A DNA stretch of 13,946 bases from Actinomycetota bacterium (GTDB taxonomy: Bacteria; Actinomycetota; Actinomycetes; Actinomycetales; Microbacteriaceae). Both the position numbers and the translations under genes were made by a program. How positions within the stretch are numbered: position 1 is the first letter of the stretch; each line of letters opens with the position of its first letter. The notes under the pieces are model-generated. The model saw only the letters and a program-made list of their open reading frames with translations, was not told the DNA's origin and did not search any database. The stretch lies in the NCBI GenBank assembly GCA_009703445.1, contig WLGA01000015.1:1-13946 (forward strand), given 5' to 3'. Positions 13,713-13,946 of this stretch are shown piece after piece.

Positions 13713-13946
13713 TTAGAGGTCTGCCTGACCGCCGGCACGACGTGCACGGATGTAGTCGAGGCGCTCCTGAAGAATTTCTTCTAGCTCTTCACGGGTACGA
13801 CGCTCAAGAAGCATCTCCCAGTGCGAACGAGGAATCTTGTCTTCGACTAGGTCGAGGGTGATCAACTTGCCATCTTCGAGAAGAACGGCCTGCTGTGGGC
13901 AGCTCTTGCACTGCCAAGTCTGTGGAAGCTCTGCGTCGGCAGAGAA
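13713..13946 (-). CDS. rbpA: RNA polymerase-binding protein RbpA, C-terminal part (cut by window edge)
   Basis: Partial gene: 77 codons plus stop (TAA at 13715-13713) are visible, and the start lies beyond the right edge. The visible protein begins FSADAELPQTWQCKSC, then HWEMLLERRTREELEEILQE and RLDYIRARR, the very characteristic RbpA C-terminus. RbpA binds the principal sigma factor and core RNA polymerase in Actinobacteria and stabilises the open promoter complex. The WQCKSC Cys pair belongs to the core domain whose other Cys residues lie outside the window. HWEMLLERRTREELEEIL matches the basic linker and sigma-interaction domain. It is convergent with lnt, with 20 bases between the stop codons. 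Confidence 0.95.
   Translation of the reverse strand, partial: FSADAELPQTWQCKSCPQQAVLLEDGKLITLDLVEDKIPRSHWEMLLERRTREELEEILQERLDYIRARRAGGQADL

Overview
The window looks like core chromosome of a high-to-moderate GC actinobacterium, most likely a small-genome member of the Microbacteriaceae (inference). The evidence is a gene set and order typical of Actinobacteria (pafB-pafC-tatA-tatC-helY-lnt next to a convergent rbpA, with trmI, a PAC2-family gene and uppP nearby), tRNA genes without encoded CCA, and very tight packing with several overlapping start and stop codons. No insertion sequence, CRISPR array, phage gene or toxin-antitoxin pair is visible, and no stretch over 300 bases lacks a gene.

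Left part (1-2631): the 5' end of a Sir2-type NAD-dependent deacylase gene runs off the left edge on the minus strand. Divergent from it is an orphan D12-class adenine-N6 DNA methyltransferase. A minus-strand tRNA-Leu(GAG) with its own intrinsic terminator follows. Next come a small acidic conserved protein and uppP (undecaprenyl-diphosphatase), which overlap by ATGA.

Middle and right (2628-13692): a minus-strand PAC2-family gene converges on uppP with interlocked stop codons. Divergent from it starts a run of ten co-oriented genes covering about 10 kb: HAD phosphatase, trmI, a tandem-domain FKBP lipoprotein, pafB, pafC, a 112-aa single-pass membrane protein of unknown function, tatA, tatC, helY and lnt. 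Most neighbours overlap or are separated by fewer than 30 bases, so the block is probably transcribed as one or two operons with translational coupling. rbpA (3' part only) converges on lnt from the right edge; its terminator hairpin lies partly inside lnt.

Themes: the block mixes envelope export and lipoprotein maturation (TatA/TatC, FKBP lipoprotein, Lnt), lipid-carrier recycling (UppP), RNA handling (TrmI, HelY), DNA-damage regulation (PafBC) and transcription (RbpA). In mycobacteria the genes trmI, PAC2, pafBC, tatAC and helY flank the Pup-proteasome genes. Here pafA, prcBA, mpa, dop and pup are absent from the corresponding place, and only PafBC and a PAC2 protein remain. I found no clear novel system. 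The best leads are the unknown TatA-like membrane protein wedged between pafC and tatA, a TatC lacking two usually conserved membrane-region glutamates, and the proteasome-less arrangement of the locus.
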